NCBI RefSeq assembly: GCF_900113685.1
Contig: NZ_FOQG01000006.1
Location: 1 to 64,000, forward strand
Length of the DNA: 64,000 nt
Origin: Nocardioides psychrotolerans
GTDB lineage: Bacteria; Actinomycetota; Actinomycetes; Propionibacteriales; Nocardioidaceae
Reading direction: 5' to 3'
Made by a program: the position numbers and the translations under genes. The notes under the pieces are model-generated. The model had not been told where the DNA came from. It ran no database searches and saw nothing but the letters and a program-made list of their open reading frames with translations. This document shows, one piece after another, positions 1-8,475 of this stretch. Position 1 is the first letter of the stretch. Each line of letters starts with the position of its first letter.

Positions 1-1
1 G

Positions 2-124
2 CTCAAGACCCACGCCGGCTGGACCTACCAACAACTCACCCCCGGCACCTTCCTCTGGCACGAACCCCACGGCCAAACGATGCTCGTCACCCCCACCGGC
101 ACAAGAGACCTCACCGACCCCTGA
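2..124 (+). CDS. C-terminal end of an HNH-endonuclease-like (DUF222) protein, 5' cut off by window
   Basis: Only the last 40 residues are inside the window, so the start lies to the left. The tail carries a GWTYQQLTPGTFLWHEPHG-type segment ending in a TDP stop. This kind of tail is typical of the DUF222/HNH endonuclease family that is highly multicopy in Nocardioides and mycobacteria (the 13E12-repeat-like proteins). The diagnostic HNH residues are outside the window, so the call rests on the tail alone. The next gene is convergent and its stop overlaps the last bases of this one. Confidence 0.55.
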   Translation, partial: LKTHAGWTYQQLTPGTFLWHEPHGQTMLVTPTGTRDLTDP

Positions 125-578
125 GGTGCTCGTCGGCGAGCCGTTGCACCCACGGAACCGCGGCTGCGGGATACAACGGCAAGGACTCCTCAGCGTCGTC
201 GATCGGACGCCACACCACCGGCACGATGCTCCCGTCGCTCTCCGTGAGAGTCGCGTCCGACGAGGCGGGTTGAGGGTCCAGCCGACCGGAGTAGAGGAAC
301 ACCACCTCATGTCCGAGCACGCCGTCGATCCGGAAGATGCTCTCCACCGCCGCCACGAACCTCAGGTCCCGGACCACAGCACCGAGCTCTTCATCCACTT
401 CGCGCAGCACTGCGGCACGCGCGGTCTCGCCGAGGTCGACGCCACCACCGATGAGCCGGTGGTAGCCGTCCGGGTTCTCCGCAGTCGGCGGGTTGAGGCT
501 CACAGCATGGGCTGTGCGGGCGGGGTTCGGTGCGAGCAGCATGGCCTTGACGCGGATGATCGACCTGTCGACGGACAT
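111..578 (-). CDS. NUDIX hydrolase
   Basis: A 155-residue NUDIX-fold hydrolase, expected to cleave a nucleoside diphosphate linked to another moiety using divalent metal. The Nudix box is complete around residues 41-63: GGVDLGE, seven residues, then REVDEELG, matching GX5EX7REUXEEXGU. The open frame continues upstream to 716, but the ATG at 578 (MSVDRSIIRVKAMLL) places the first beta strand at the N-terminus and leaves about 85 bp to the divergent gene at 664, so that start was chosen. The substrate cannot be read from the sequence. Confidence 0.85.
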   Translation of the reverse strand: MSVDRSIIRVKAMLLAPNPARTAHAVSLNPPTAENPDGYHRLIGGGVDLGETARAAVLREVDEELGAVVRDLRFVAAVESIFRIDGVLGHEVVFLYSGRLDPQPASSDATLTESDGSIVPVVWRPIDDAEESLPLYPAAAVPWVQRLADEHLRGR

Positions 579-663
579 CCGACGAGCGTAGGCGCGCGCG
601 GCAGCACCTAGGCTGCGGACACCCGACCCTCGGGGGAACGACCATCCCAGGACGGAGCCCGCC

Positions 664-939
664 ATGGGTCTCTTCAAGGTCAGCAGGACGCCGGCGGCCC
701 AGGCAGACCGGGACACCCGGATCGCGTCGCGGACCGGCCACCAGAGCCTGGCCGAGCTCCAGGAGCAGCTGCGCCTGATCGGCGACCTCGGTCTCGACCT
801 CGACGAGGCGGGCCGGAGCCCGGCCGTGCGTCAGAAGGTCGACGTCGCGACGCTGCTTCGCGCGCTGACGATCGCGACGCAGACCGCCGAGCAGGCGCTC
901 GCCGAGGTCATCGCCCTGCGCAAGGAGCTCAACGGCTAG
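664..939 (+). CDS. Small alpha-helical hypothetical protein
   Basis: A 91-residue protein with no family I recognise. Residues 25-90 are rich in Leu, Ala, Glu and Gln with heptad-like spacing and predict long helices, possibly a coiled coil or a dimeric helical bundle. There is no signal peptide or membrane segment. A GGAG ribosome-binding site sits 8-9 bases before the ATG. It is divergent from the NUDIX gene and convergent with the racemase gene, so it is probably transcribed alone. Confidence 0.6.
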   Translation: MGLFKVSRTPAAQADRDTRIASRTGHQSLAELQEQLRLIGDLGLDLDEAGRSPAVRQKVDVATLLRALTIATQTAEQALAEVIALRKELNG

Positions 940-958
940 ACCGTGGAGCCAGCCGACC

Positions 959-2116
959 TCAGACCTGGACCGCGACTCCTCGCTCGATCAGCCCGTCGAC
1001 GTCGCCGATGCCCCAGGCGGTGAGCGCGTCGCGGGTGTGCTCGCCGGCCTCGCGCGACGGCGGCAGGGTGAGCGTCGGCTCGGTGCGGGAGAAGCGGGGC
1101 GCGGGGACCGGCTGGACCATCCCGTCCTTCTCGACGAAGGTGCCGCGTGCCTTGAGGTGCGGGTGCTCGGCGGCCTCGCTGATCGGGATGATCCCCGCGA
1201 CGCACGCGTCGGTGCCCTCGAAGGTCTCCACCCACTCCGCCTGCGTCCGGGACGCGAAGGTCTCGGTGAGGACGGCCCGCATCTCGTCGTACCGGTCGGG
1301 CTCGTGCTGGCCGGGGCAGGTGTCCTTGATCCCGAGGATGGTGACCAGCGCGTCGAAGAACTGCGGCTCGAGCGCGCCCACAGACAGGTGCTTGGCATCC
1401 GAGGTCTCGTAGATGTCGTAGAACGGGACACCACCGTCGAGCAGGTTGGCCCCGCGCTCCTCGGTGTAGCCGCCACTGGCGAGGAAGGCCGAGGTCATCG
1501 CGTTGAGGTGGGCGGTGCCGTCGACGATGGCCGCGTCGATGACCTGGCCCTTGCCCGAGAGCTTCGACTCCAGGAGCGCGGCCAGGATGCCGATGACGAG
1601 GTACGTCGACCCGCCGCCGAAGTCGCCCACGAGGTTGGTCGGGAAGTGCGGGCGTGCCGGGTCCTGCCCGAGCCCGAACAGGGCACCGGTGATGGCGATG
1701 TAGTTCATGTCGTGGCCGGCCGCGGTGGCCAGCGGACCGGTCTGCCCCCAGCCCGTCATCCGTCCGTAGACGATGCGCTCGTTGACCGCCAGGCAGTCGT
1801 CGGGGCCGAGGCCGAGGCGCTCGGTGACGCCCGGGCGCATGCCCTCCACGACGACGTCGGCGTCCTTCACCAGCGCCAGGACGGTGGCGACCGCCTCCGG
1901 GTCCTTGAGGTTGAGCGCAACGCTCGGGCGGCCGCGGTTGAGCAGCATGGTGGCGCCGCCGGCGAGCATCTGCCCTCCTGGCCGCTCGATGCGGATCACG
2001 TCGGCGCCGAGGTCCGCGAGGATCATGCACGCGTGCGGCCCGGGGCCGATCCCGGCGATCTCGACGACCTTCACGCCGCTCAGCGGCCCGGTTCCCTTGC
2101 CCAGCTCAATGCTCAT
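959..2116 (-). CDS. Alpha-methylacyl-CoA racemase (CaiB/BaiF family III CoA-transferase fold)
   Basis: A 385-residue member of the CoA-transferase III fold. The GHDMNYIA segment and the following NLVGDFGGG segment correspond to the His and Asp acid/base pair described for mycobacterial alpha-methylacyl-CoA racemase, so epimerisation of 2-methylacyl-CoA thioesters is more likely than CoA transfer. That step would prepare branched or sterol side-chain acyl-CoA for beta-oxidation. The reading frame stays open upstream to 2455, but the ATG at 2116 (MSIELGKGTGPLSGVKVVE) fits the family start. A 17-bp palindrome lies 11 bases upstream and probably controls the gene. Confidence 0.85.
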   Translation of the reverse strand: MSIELGKGTGPLSGVKVVEIAGIGPGPHACMILADLGADVIRIERPGGQMLAGGATMLLNRGRPSVALNLKDPEAVATVLALVKDADVVVEGMRPGVTERLGLGPDDCLAVNERIVYGRMTGWGQTGPLATAAGHDMNYIAITGALFGLGQDPARPHFPTNLVGDFGGGSTYLVIGILAALLESKLSGKGQVIDAAIVDGTAHLNAMTSAFLASGGYTEERGANLLDGGVPFYDIYETSDAKHLSVGALEPQFFDALVTILGIKDTCPGQHEPDRYDEMRAVLTETFASRTQAEWVETFEGTDACVAGIIPISEAAEHPHLKARGTFVEKDGMVQPVPAPRFSRTEPTLTLPPSREAGEHTRDALTAWGIGDVDGLIERGVAVQV

Positions 2117-2127
2117 GGCGCCGATGA

Positions 2128-2144
2128 TGACAGAACCACTGTCA
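2128..2144 (-). promoter_or_regulatory. Palindromic operator before the racemase gene
   Basis: TGACAG-AACCA-CTGTCA is a perfect inverted repeat with 6-base arms and a 5-base spacer, ending 11 bases before the racemase ATG. The symmetry and position suggest binding of a dimeric repressor (TetR or GntR type) that occludes the promoter. No cognate regulator lies beside it. Confidence 0.6.
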
Positions 2145-2178
2145 ACGTCACCGGCTCGTCCGCGACCTGGCTCGAGCG

Positions 2179-2916
2179 TCAGCTCGGCAGCACCCGGCGC
2201 AGGAACTGGCGGGTGCGCTCCTCGCGGGGGTTGCTGAAGATCTCGGCGGGTGGCCCCTGCTCGAGGATCCGGCCCTCGGACAGGAAGCAGACCGACGTGG
2301 CGACCTCGCGGGCGAAGCTCATCTCGTGGGTCGCGAGGACCATCGTCGTGCCGCGCTCGGCCAGCTGCCGCACGATCGTGAGCACCTCGCCGATCAGCTC
2401 GGGGTCGAGTGCCGCGGTGATCTCGTCGAGGAGCAGCAGGGCGGGACGTGTGCACAGCGCGCGGACCAGGGCGACGCGCTGCTGCTGGCCACCGGAAAGC
2501 CGGTCGGGGTGCTTGTCGACGTGGTCGGACAGGCCGAACGTCGCCAGCAGGTCGCGGGCGCGGTCCTCGGCCTCACGCTTGGAGAGCCCGTGGACCCGGC
2601 GCGGGGAGAGCGTGCAGTTGTCGAGCACGCTCAGGTGCGGGAAGAGGTTGTAGGCCTGGAAGACCATCCCGATCTGGCGGCGCACCTCACGCGGGTCGAC
2701 CCGCGGGTCGGAGATCTCGCTGCCGTCGAAGCGGATCACGCCGTCGTCGATGTCCTCGAGCAGGTCGATGCAGCGCAGCAGGGTCGACTTGCCCGAGCCG
2801 GACGAGCCGATCAGGCAGATGACGTCGTGAGCCGCGACGTCGAGCGAGACGTCGTCGAGGACCACGCGGTCGCCGTACGACTTGCGGACGCCGCGCACCT
2901 CCAGCAGGGCACTCAT
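2179..2916 (-). CDS. Polar amino-acid ABC transporter, ATP-binding protein
   Basis: A 245-residue ABC ATPase of the GlnQ/HisP type. The Walker A motif GSSGSGKST is near residues 36-44, the signature LSGGQQQRVALVRAL follows near 140, and the Walker B LLLLDEITAALDPE near 160. The start overlaps the end of the permease gene by 4 bases (ATGA), implying translational coupling. With the permease and binding protein upstream it forms a three-gene import operon. The binding-protein class suggests a polar amino acid or a similar small solute; the exact substrate is unknown. Confidence 0.92.
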   Translation of the reverse strand: MSALLEVRGVRKSYGDRVVLDDVSLDVAAHDVICLIGSSGSGKSTLLRCIDLLEDIDDGVIRFDGSEISDPRVDPREVRRQIGMVFQAYNLFPHLSVLDNCTLSPRRVHGLSKREAEDRARDLLATFGLSDHVDKHPDRLSGGQQQRVALVRALCTRPALLLLDEITAALDPELIGEVLTIVRQLAERGTTMVLATHEMSFAREVATSVCFLSEGRILEQGPPAEIFSNPREERTRQFLRRVLPS

Positions 2917-3764
2917 CGGGCACCGGCCCTCTCGCGCTCGGCGTAGCGGCGCTGCAGCCAGTCGGTGAGGCGCGCCAGCGGCACGGTCATCACGACGAAG
3001 AAGCCGGCCACGACGACGAGCGGGGTGTAGTTGAAGTTGAAGTTGCCGTAGTCGCGCGCGGCGAAGACGGCGTCGAAGACACCGGCAGCCGCCACGAGCG
3101 CGGTGTCCTTCTGCAGGGAGACGAAGTCGTTGAGCAGGGGAGGTACGACGCGGCGCACGGCCTGCGGCACGACGACGTGGCGCATCGTCTGCGCGCGACT
3201 CAGCGCCAGCGCCTCGGCACTGGCGATCTGCGAAGGATGGATCGAGTCGATGCCCGAGCGGAAGACCTCGGCGACGTAGGCGCCGTAGGAGAGGACCAGG
3301 GCGACGCCGGCCCAGAACAGGCGGTCGGTCGGCAGCCCCTCCAGCCGCAGGGCCGGCACGCCGAAGGCCAGCAGGATCACCAGCAGGATCGTGGGGATGC
3401 CGCGGAAGACGTCGGTGTAGAGCGCGGCGAGCAGCCGGACGGGCACCAGCCAGGCGGAGCGCGCCGTCCGGGCCAGGGCGACGCCGAGCGCGAGCACCAG
3501 GATCACCGGCTGGCAGATCAGGAAGAGCTTGACGTTGATCCAGAAGCCCTCGAGGACCGCGTCGAAGGACTCGCGGGCGTGGAAGCCGTTGAAGAAGAGC
3601 TCCTGGACGCTGGGCCAGCCCGGCGAGCCCGTGACGGCGACACCGAGGCCGACGAACACGCCGACGGTCACCAGGGTGGCGATCAGCACCGAGCGGGCGC
3701 GCTGGCGCCTCCGGATCCGACGCCGCTCCTGCTCGCGTTCGCTCGGGGCCCAGACCGTGCTCAC
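2913..3764 (-). CDS. Polar amino-acid ABC transporter, permease
   Basis: A 283-residue HisM/GlnP-type inner-membrane permease with a basic cytoplasmic N-terminus (REQERRRIRRRQRAR), a first membrane segment near residues 25-50 and about four more after residue 75. The EAA cytoplasmic loop that contacts the ATPase is visible as EALALSRAQTMRHVVVPQA near residue 185. It is the only permease in the operon, so it probably works as a homodimer. It starts 19 bp after the stop of the binding-protein gene and overlaps the ATPase start. Confidence 0.92.
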   Translation of the reverse strand: MSTVWAPSEREQERRRIRRRQRARSVLIATLVTVGVFVGLGVAVTGSPGWPSVQELFFNGFHARESFDAVLEGFWINVKLFLICQPVILVLALGVALARTARSAWLVPVRLLAALYTDVFRGIPTILLVILLAFGVPALRLEGLPTDRLFWAGVALVLSYGAYVAEVFRSGIDSIHPSQIASAEALALSRAQTMRHVVVPQAVRRVVPPLLNDFVSLQKDTALVAAAGVFDAVFAARDYGNFNFNYTPLVVVAGFFVVMTVPLARLTDWLQRRYAERERAGAR

Positions 3765-3783
3765 GAGCGATTCCCCGGGAGGG

Positions 3784-4686
3784 TCACTGGAGCTCGGGGA
3801 CGCTCACGACGTCGGAGAGCCACTGCTGCTCGAGCGCGTCGAGCGTGCCGTCCTCGTCGAGTGCCTCCAGTGCGCCGTCGACACAGTCGACGAGGGGGCT
3901 GCCCTTCTCGAAGAGCATCCCGAACTCCTCCTCGTCGCCGTCCTCGACCTGGAACTGGCCGATGATCGCACTGTCGGGGATCTCCACCGCCGAGATGTAG
4001 AACGCGGTGGGGAGGTCGGCGAGGATGCCGTCGACCTGACCGTTGAGCAGCGCCTGCTTGGCAGCGTTGGTGTCCTCGAAGACGGCCGGGTCGTTGGCCG
4101 GGTTGATGACCTCGCGGATCGCGGTCAGCGACGTGGTGCCGGTCTGGGCGCCGAGGTTGTAGTCGGCGAGGTCGGCGATGCTCGTGACCTCGGAGACCGG
4201 TGAGCCCTTGAGGGCGATGACGGCCTGGGCCGCGGAGTAGTAGCCCTCGGAGAAGTCGACGACCTCGGCCCGGGCCGGGGTGATCGAGATCTGGTTGACG
4301 TCGAAGTCGAACTTCTTCGGACCCGGCGCGTAGGAGGTGTTGAACGGGACCGTCACCCAGGTGACCTGGTCTGCTGCGAAGCCCAGCTGCTCGGCGACGG
4401 CATAGGCGACCGCCGACTCGTAGCCCTTGCCGTTGGTCGGGTCGTTGTCGGTGAACCAGGGCTCGTAGGCAGGCGAGTCCGTGCCGATCGTCAGGGTGCC
4501 CGCCTCGAGCGTCGGCAGCGACTCGGTCGCGCAGGCGTCGACGTCCTCGGTCTCGGTGCCCGCCCGGTCGGACTCGCTGCTCGGCGCCGGGTCGGCGACC
4601 GTCTCCTCGTCGTCGACCGGCGCGCACGCGACGGCGGCGAAGGCCAGGAGGGGCAGGGTTGCAATGACGGTCCGACGCAGGCGCAT
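3784..4686 (-). CDS. Polar amino-acid ABC transporter, substrate-binding lipoprotein
   Basis: A 300-residue family 3 extracellular solute-binding protein. Residues 1-20 form a signal sequence (MRLRRTVIATLPLLAFAAVA) followed by Cys21, so it is probably lipid-anchored, although the lipobox is weak. An acidic linker follows, then the bilobed domain beginning at LEAGTLTIGTDSPAYEPWF. The ATG at 4686 gives the complete signal peptide; the frame stays open further upstream only as an overrun. It is the first gene of the import operon and is divergent from the PadR regulator, with a shared palindrome in the 62-bp gap. Confidence 0.88.
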   Translation of the reverse strand: MRLRRTVIATLPLLAFAAVACAPVDDEETVADPAPSSESDRAGTETEDVDACATESLPTLEAGTLTIGTDSPAYEPWFTDNDPTNGKGYESAVAYAVAEQLGFAADQVTWVTVPFNTSYAPGPKKFDFDVNQISITPARAEVVDFSEGYYSAAQAVIALKGSPVSEVTSIADLADYNLGAQTGTTSLTAIREVINPANDPAVFEDTNAAKQALLNGQVDGILADLPTAFYISAVEIPDSAIIGQFQVEDGDEEEFGMLFEKGSPLVDCVDGALEALDEDGTLDALEQQWLSDVVSVPELQ

Positions 4687-4713
4687 GCAGGAATCGTAGG
4701 GCCAGCGAGGGCT

Positions 4714-4727
4714 TGCAACTAGTTGCA
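4714..4727. promoter_or_regulatory. Palindromic operator between PadR gene and ABC operon
   Basis: TGCAACTAGTTGCA is a perfect 14-bp palindrome centred in the 62-bp gap between two divergent starts (4686 and 4749). Its position suits autorepression by the adjacent PadR protein, with possible co-control of the ABC importer. Confidence 0.6.
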
Positions 4728-4748
4728 TAGGCCTGCCACGATCACTCC

Positions 4749-5282
4749 ATGGCCCTCGACCACGCCCTCCTCGTCGCGTTGCGCGAGCAGCCCGGCAGCG
4801 GTCTGGAGCTGGCCAAGCGATTCTCGCGGTCGATCGGCTACTTCTGGCCGGCGACCCACCAGCAGATCTACAAGGTGCTGGGCCGGATGGAGACCGAGGG
4901 CTGGGTGTCGGTGAGCGAGGTGGCGCAGACCGGCAAGCCCGCCAAGAAGGTCTACGACGTGACACCGGCCGGAGCCGACGTGCTGGCCGCGTGGCTCGCC
5001 GAGCCGACGGACACGCACACCATGCGCAGCGAGCTGGCGGTGAAGCTGCGGGGCGCCTCCTTCGGCGACCGCGCGGCGGTGCTGGACGTCGTGCGCGCGA
5101 ACCTCGCCGACCACCACGTCCGGCTGGATCACTACCGGCAGCTGATGAAACGCGACTACACCGACGGGCCCGTCGACCTGGCAGGCCTCGAGCTCGACCA
5201 GTACCTCGTGCTGCGCGGCGGCATCCGCGTCGAGGAGTTCTGGATCGAGTGGCTCACCGAATACCTGGAGGCACACGCATGA
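4749..5282 (+). CDS. PadR-family transcriptional regulator
   Basis: A 177-residue PadR protein. Residues 1-85 are the winged helix (LLVALREQPGSGLELAKRF, then THQQIYKVLGRMETEGWV, with YDVTPAG in the wing), and residues 95-175 are the C-terminal helical Vir_act_alpha_C-like dimerisation region. Its stop overlaps the start of the flavoprotein gene (ATGA), so the two form an operon in which the regulator probably controls itself and the reductase. The ligand may be an aromatic or unsaturated acyl compound, judging only by the neighbour. Confidence 0.88.
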   Translation: MALDHALLVALREQPGSGLELAKRFSRSIGYFWPATHQQIYKVLGRMETEGWVSVSEVAQTGKPAKKVYDVTPAGADVLAAWLAEPTDTHTMRSELAVKLRGASFGDRAAVLDVVRANLADHHVRLDHYRQLMKRDYTDGPVDLAGLELDQYLVLRGGIRVEEFWIEWLTEYLEAHA

Positions 5283-7285
5283 CCGACTATCCGCACCTGC
5301 TCAGCCCGATCACGCTCGGGACCCTGGAGCTGCGCAACCGGGTCGTCATGGGCTCCATGCACACCGGGCTCGAGGACAGCCGGCGCGACCTGCCGGCCCT
5401 GGCGGCCTACTTCGCCGAGCGGGCCCGCGGCGGCGTCGGCCTGATCGTCACCGGCGGCTACGCGCCCAACAAGCGTGGTTGGCTCAAGCCCTTCGCCTCC
5501 GAGATGACCACGCGTCTCCAGGCGATGCGGCACCGCGACGTGACCGGCGCGGTGCACGACGAGGGCGGTGCGATCGCGCTGCAGGTGCTGCACGCAGGAC
5601 GCTACGGCTACCACCCGTTCAGCGTCTCGGCGTCGGCGACCAAGAGCCCGATCACACCCTTCAAGCCGAGCGCGCTGTCGACTAGGGCCGTGGACCGCAC
5701 GGCGACCGACTTCGCGAGGTCCGTGGCGCTGGCGGTGAAGGCGGGCTACGACGCGGTCGAGATCATGGGGTCCGAGGGCTACCTGATCAACCAGTTCCTC
5801 GCCGAGCGCACCAACCAGCGCAGCGACGCCTGGGGCGGCAGCGCCGAGAAGCGGATGCGCTTCCCGCTGGAGATCGTGCGGCGCTCGCGCGAGCTGGTCG
5901 GTGCCGACTTCCCGATCATGTATCGCATCTCGCTGCTCGACCTGGTCGAGGGCGGCCAGACCTGGGACGAGGTCGTCGAGCTCGCGCACGGGCTTGAGGA
6001 GGCCGGGGTCACCGTGCTCAACACCGGCATCGGCTGGCACGAGGCCCGCGTCCCCACGATCATCACCCAGGTCCCGCGCGGCGCCTGGCGCTCCGCCACC
6101 GCCCGCCTCAAGGCCGAGGTCTCGGTGCCGGTCTGCGCGTCCAACCGCATCAACACCCCCGAGCTGGCCGAGTCGATCCTCGCCGCGGGAGAGGCCGACC
6201 TGGTCTCGATGGCGCGCCCGCTGCTGGCCGACGCGTTCTTCGTGACCAAGGCCGCCGAGGGGCGCGCCGACGAGATCAACACCTGCATCGGCTGCAACCA
6301 GGCCTGCCTGGACCACGTGTTCGCGAACCGCAAGGCCAGCTGCCTGGTTAACCCGCGCGCCTGCCGCGAGACCACGCTGGTGCTCGGGCCGACCAAGCGC
6401 GCGGCCACGATCGCGGTCGTGGGTGCCGGCCCGGCCGGTCTGTCGGCGGCGGTGTCCGCGGCCGAGCGCGGCTTCGCGGTGACGCTCTTCGAGAAGTCCG
6501 CGACGCTCGGCGGGCAGTTCCGCCTGGCCATGGCCGTGCCCGGCAAGGAGGACTTCGCCGACACGCTGCGCTACTACGCACGCCGGCTCGAGGTCCTCGG
6601 CGTGACCGTCCGCCTCGGCGAGGCGGCGTCGGCGGCCGCCCTGTCGTCGTACGACGAGGTGGTGGTGGCGACCGGCGTGACGCCGCGCGTGCCGGACTTC
6701 CCCGGGGTCGAGCACCCGAAGGTCGTGTCCTACGCCGAGGTGCTCTCCGGCGCGGTCGTCCCCGGGCGTCGCGTCGCTGTCATCGGTGCCGGTGGGATCG
6801 GGGTCGACGTCAGCGTGTGGCTGACCCACGACCCCGCCGAGGACCTGGACGACTGGATGTCGCACTGGGGTGTCGGCGACCCGTCGCTGCACGCCGGCGG
6901 GCTGACCGAGAAGAAGCCGCGCACGCCGCTGCGCGAGGTGACGCTGATCCAGCGGAAGACCACGCCGATCGGCGTCGGCCTGGGCAAGACCTCCGGCTGG
7001 GCGCACCGCGCCGTGCTGAAGCAGTCGGGCGTGGTGCAGGTGAGCGGGGCCTCCTACGACCTGGTCGACGACGCCGGCCTGCACGTCACCGTCGACGGGG
7101 TCTCCCAGGTGCTGGACGTCGACCACGTGGTGCTGTGCGCCGGTCAGGAGTCGGTGCGGTCGCTCTACGACGACCTCGTGCTCGCGGGCGCCTCCGTGCA
7201 CCTGATCGGCGGCGCCGACGTCGCCGTCGAGCTGGACGCCAAGCGCGCGATCGAGCAGGGCACCCGCGTAGCCGCGGGGCTCTGA
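5279..7285 (+). CDS. 2,4-dienoyl-CoA-reductase-like FMN/4Fe-4S/FAD oxidoreductase
   Basis: A 668-residue two-part flavoprotein. Residues 1-330 form an Old-Yellow-Enzyme TIM barrel (LLSPITLGTLELRNRVVMGSMHTG; EIMGSEGYLINQFL). The 4Fe-4S cluster cysteines are seen as CIGCNQACLDH followed by a further Cys. The FAD Rossmann fold (VVGAGPAGLSAAVSAAERG) lies near residue 380 and a second dinucleotide fold (VIGAGGIGVDVSVWL) near 500. Family members reduce dienoyl-CoA in oxidation of unsaturated fatty acids; related enzymes act on other enoyl or amine substrates, so the substrate is inferred. It is coupled to the PadR gene. Confidence 0.88.
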   Translation: MTDYPHLLSPITLGTLELRNRVVMGSMHTGLEDSRRDLPALAAYFAERARGGVGLIVTGGYAPNKRGWLKPFASEMTTRLQAMRHRDVTGAVHDEGGAIALQVLHAGRYGYHPFSVSASATKSPITPFKPSALSTRAVDRTATDFARSVALAVKAGYDAVEIMGSEGYLINQFLAERTNQRSDAWGGSAEKRMRFPLEIVRRSRELVGADFPIMYRISLLDLVEGGQTWDEVVELAHGLEEAGVTVLNTGIGWHEARVPTIITQVPRGAWRSATARLKAEVSVPVCASNRINTPELAESILAAGEADLVSMARPLLADAFFVTKAAEGRADEINTCIGCNQACLDHVFANRKASCLVNPRACRETTLVLGPTKRAATIAVVGAGPAGLSAAVSAAERGFAVTLFEKSATLGGQFRLAMAVPGKEDFADTLRYYARRLEVLGVTVRLGEAASAAALSSYDEVVVATGVTPRVPDFPGVEHPKVVSYAEVLSGAVVPGRRVAVIGAGGIGVDVSVWLTHDPAEDLDDWMSHWGVGDPSLHAGGLTEKKPRTPLREVTLIQRKTTPIGVGLGKTSGWAHRAVLKQSGVVQVSGASYDLVDDAGLHVTVDGVSQVLDVDHVVLCAGQESVRSLYDDLVLAGASVHLIGGADVAVELDAKRAIEQGTRVAAGL

Positions 7286-7302
7286 CGGCTAGCGTCGGCC
7301 GC

Positions 7303-8466
7303 ATGATCCGCGATCTCACCGACGACGAAGCCCGCCGTGGCCTGGTGCTCAAGTGGGGCACGACCGACCCCGACGTGATCCCGGCTTGGGTGGCCGAGAT
7401 GGACTACGCGCTGGCGCCACCGGTGGCGGCGGCGCTGCACGACGCGATCGAGGCGGGCATCACGGGCTATCCCCGCTTCGAGACCGAGGGCGGCGTCCTC
7501 GGTGAGGCGTACGCCGGGTGGGCGAGCAGGCAGTTCGGCCACCGGGTCGACCCGGAGCAGGTGGTGCCGGTGGTGGACGTGACTGCGGGCGTGCGCGTGG
7601 CGCTCGACGTGCTCTCCGAGCCGGGGCCGATGGTGATGCCCGGGCCGGCCTACAGCCCCCAGCTCGACGTCGCCCAGGTCACCGGCCGCGAACGGGTCGA
7701 TCTTCTCCTCGACCCCGACGCTCCGCGCGCGGAGATCGACCTCGACAGCCTCGACCAGGCCTTCGCCGACGGGGCCCGCACGCTGCTGCTCACCCAGCCG
7801 CACAACCCGTGGGGACGCGTGTTCACCCGAACCGAGCTCGAGGGCATCCGTGACGTGGTGGTCCGCCACGGCGCCCGGGTGATCTCCGACGAGATCCACG
7901 CCCCGCTGGTGCTGGCCGGGGCGGAGCACGTCCCCTACCTCTCGATCGAGGGCACGGCCGACCACGCGGTCGCGGTCGTCGCCGCATCCAAGGCGTTCAA
8001 CACCGCAGGGCTGCGGTGCGCGCAGATCGTGAGCGCCGACACCGCGACGCACCGGCGCCTGACCGACGTGCCGATGGTCCGCAACGACTCGTGGTCACCT
8101 CTCGGTGTGATCGCCGCGGTCGCGGCCTACACCGACGGCGACGCCTGGCTCGACGCCCTGCGCGTGCGACTCAGCTCGCAGCGAGACCTGCTCGCGCGCC
8201 TGCTGGCGCAGCACCTGCCCGAGGCCCGGATGCGGCCCCTCGAGGCGACGTACCTCGCCTGGATCGACCTGCGCGCCTACGGCCACGACGATCCGGCCGC
8301 CGTGGCGCTGGAGCGGGGCCGGGTGCAGCTGGCCGCCGGGCACGACTACCAGCCCGGGCTGACCGGGCACGTCCGGCTCAACATCGCGACCTCGCCCGAG
8401 CGCCTGACCGAGATCGTTCACCGCCTGGCCACCGCCCTGACGCCCGGCACCACCAGCAACTCCTAG
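7303..8466 (+). CDS. MalY/PatB-type PLP aminotransferase (putative C-S lyase)
   Basis: A 387-residue fold-type I PLP enzyme. The Schiff-base lysine is in AASKAFNTAGLRCA, the cofactor Asp/His pair in ISDEIHAPLVL, and the N-terminal VIPAWVAEMDY motif is characteristic of the MalY/PatB (cystathionine beta-lyase-like) branch. Members cleave C-S bonds of cystathionine or act as aminotransferases. The ATG at 7303 lies 17 bp after the flavoprotein stop, so it may be co-transcribed. The next gene starts 9 bp after this stop. Confidence 0.86.
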   Translation: MIRDLTDDEARRGLVLKWGTTDPDVIPAWVAEMDYALAPPVAAALHDAIEAGITGYPRFETEGGVLGEAYAGWASRQFGHRVDPEQVVPVVDVTAGVRVALDVLSEPGPMVMPGPAYSPQLDVAQVTGRERVDLLLDPDAPRAEIDLDSLDQAFADGARTLLLTQPHNPWGRVFTRTELEGIRDVVVRHGARVISDEIHAPLVLAGAEHVPYLSIEGTADHAVAVVAASKAFNTAGLRCAQIVSADTATHRRLTDVPMVRNDSWSPLGVIAAVAAYTDGDAWLDALRVRLSSQRDLLARLLAQHLPEARMRPLEATYLAWIDLRAYGHDDPAAVALERGRVQLAAGHDYQPGLTGHVRLNIATSPERLTEIVHRLATALTPGTTSNS

Positions 8467-8475
8467 GGTGAGCGC

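Noticed and set aside
1037..2653. Plus-strand open frame of 538 codons opposite the racemase and ABC ATPase genes
   Set aside because: It is antisense to two well-recognised proteins and has the Arg/Asp/Gly-rich composition expected of a GC-rich shadow frame.
5156..7201. Minus-strand open frame of 681 codons opposite the dienoyl-CoA-reductase-like gene
   Set aside because: The composition is His/Arg/Gly-rich with no domain, and the other strand has complete FMN, Fe-S and FAD motifs.
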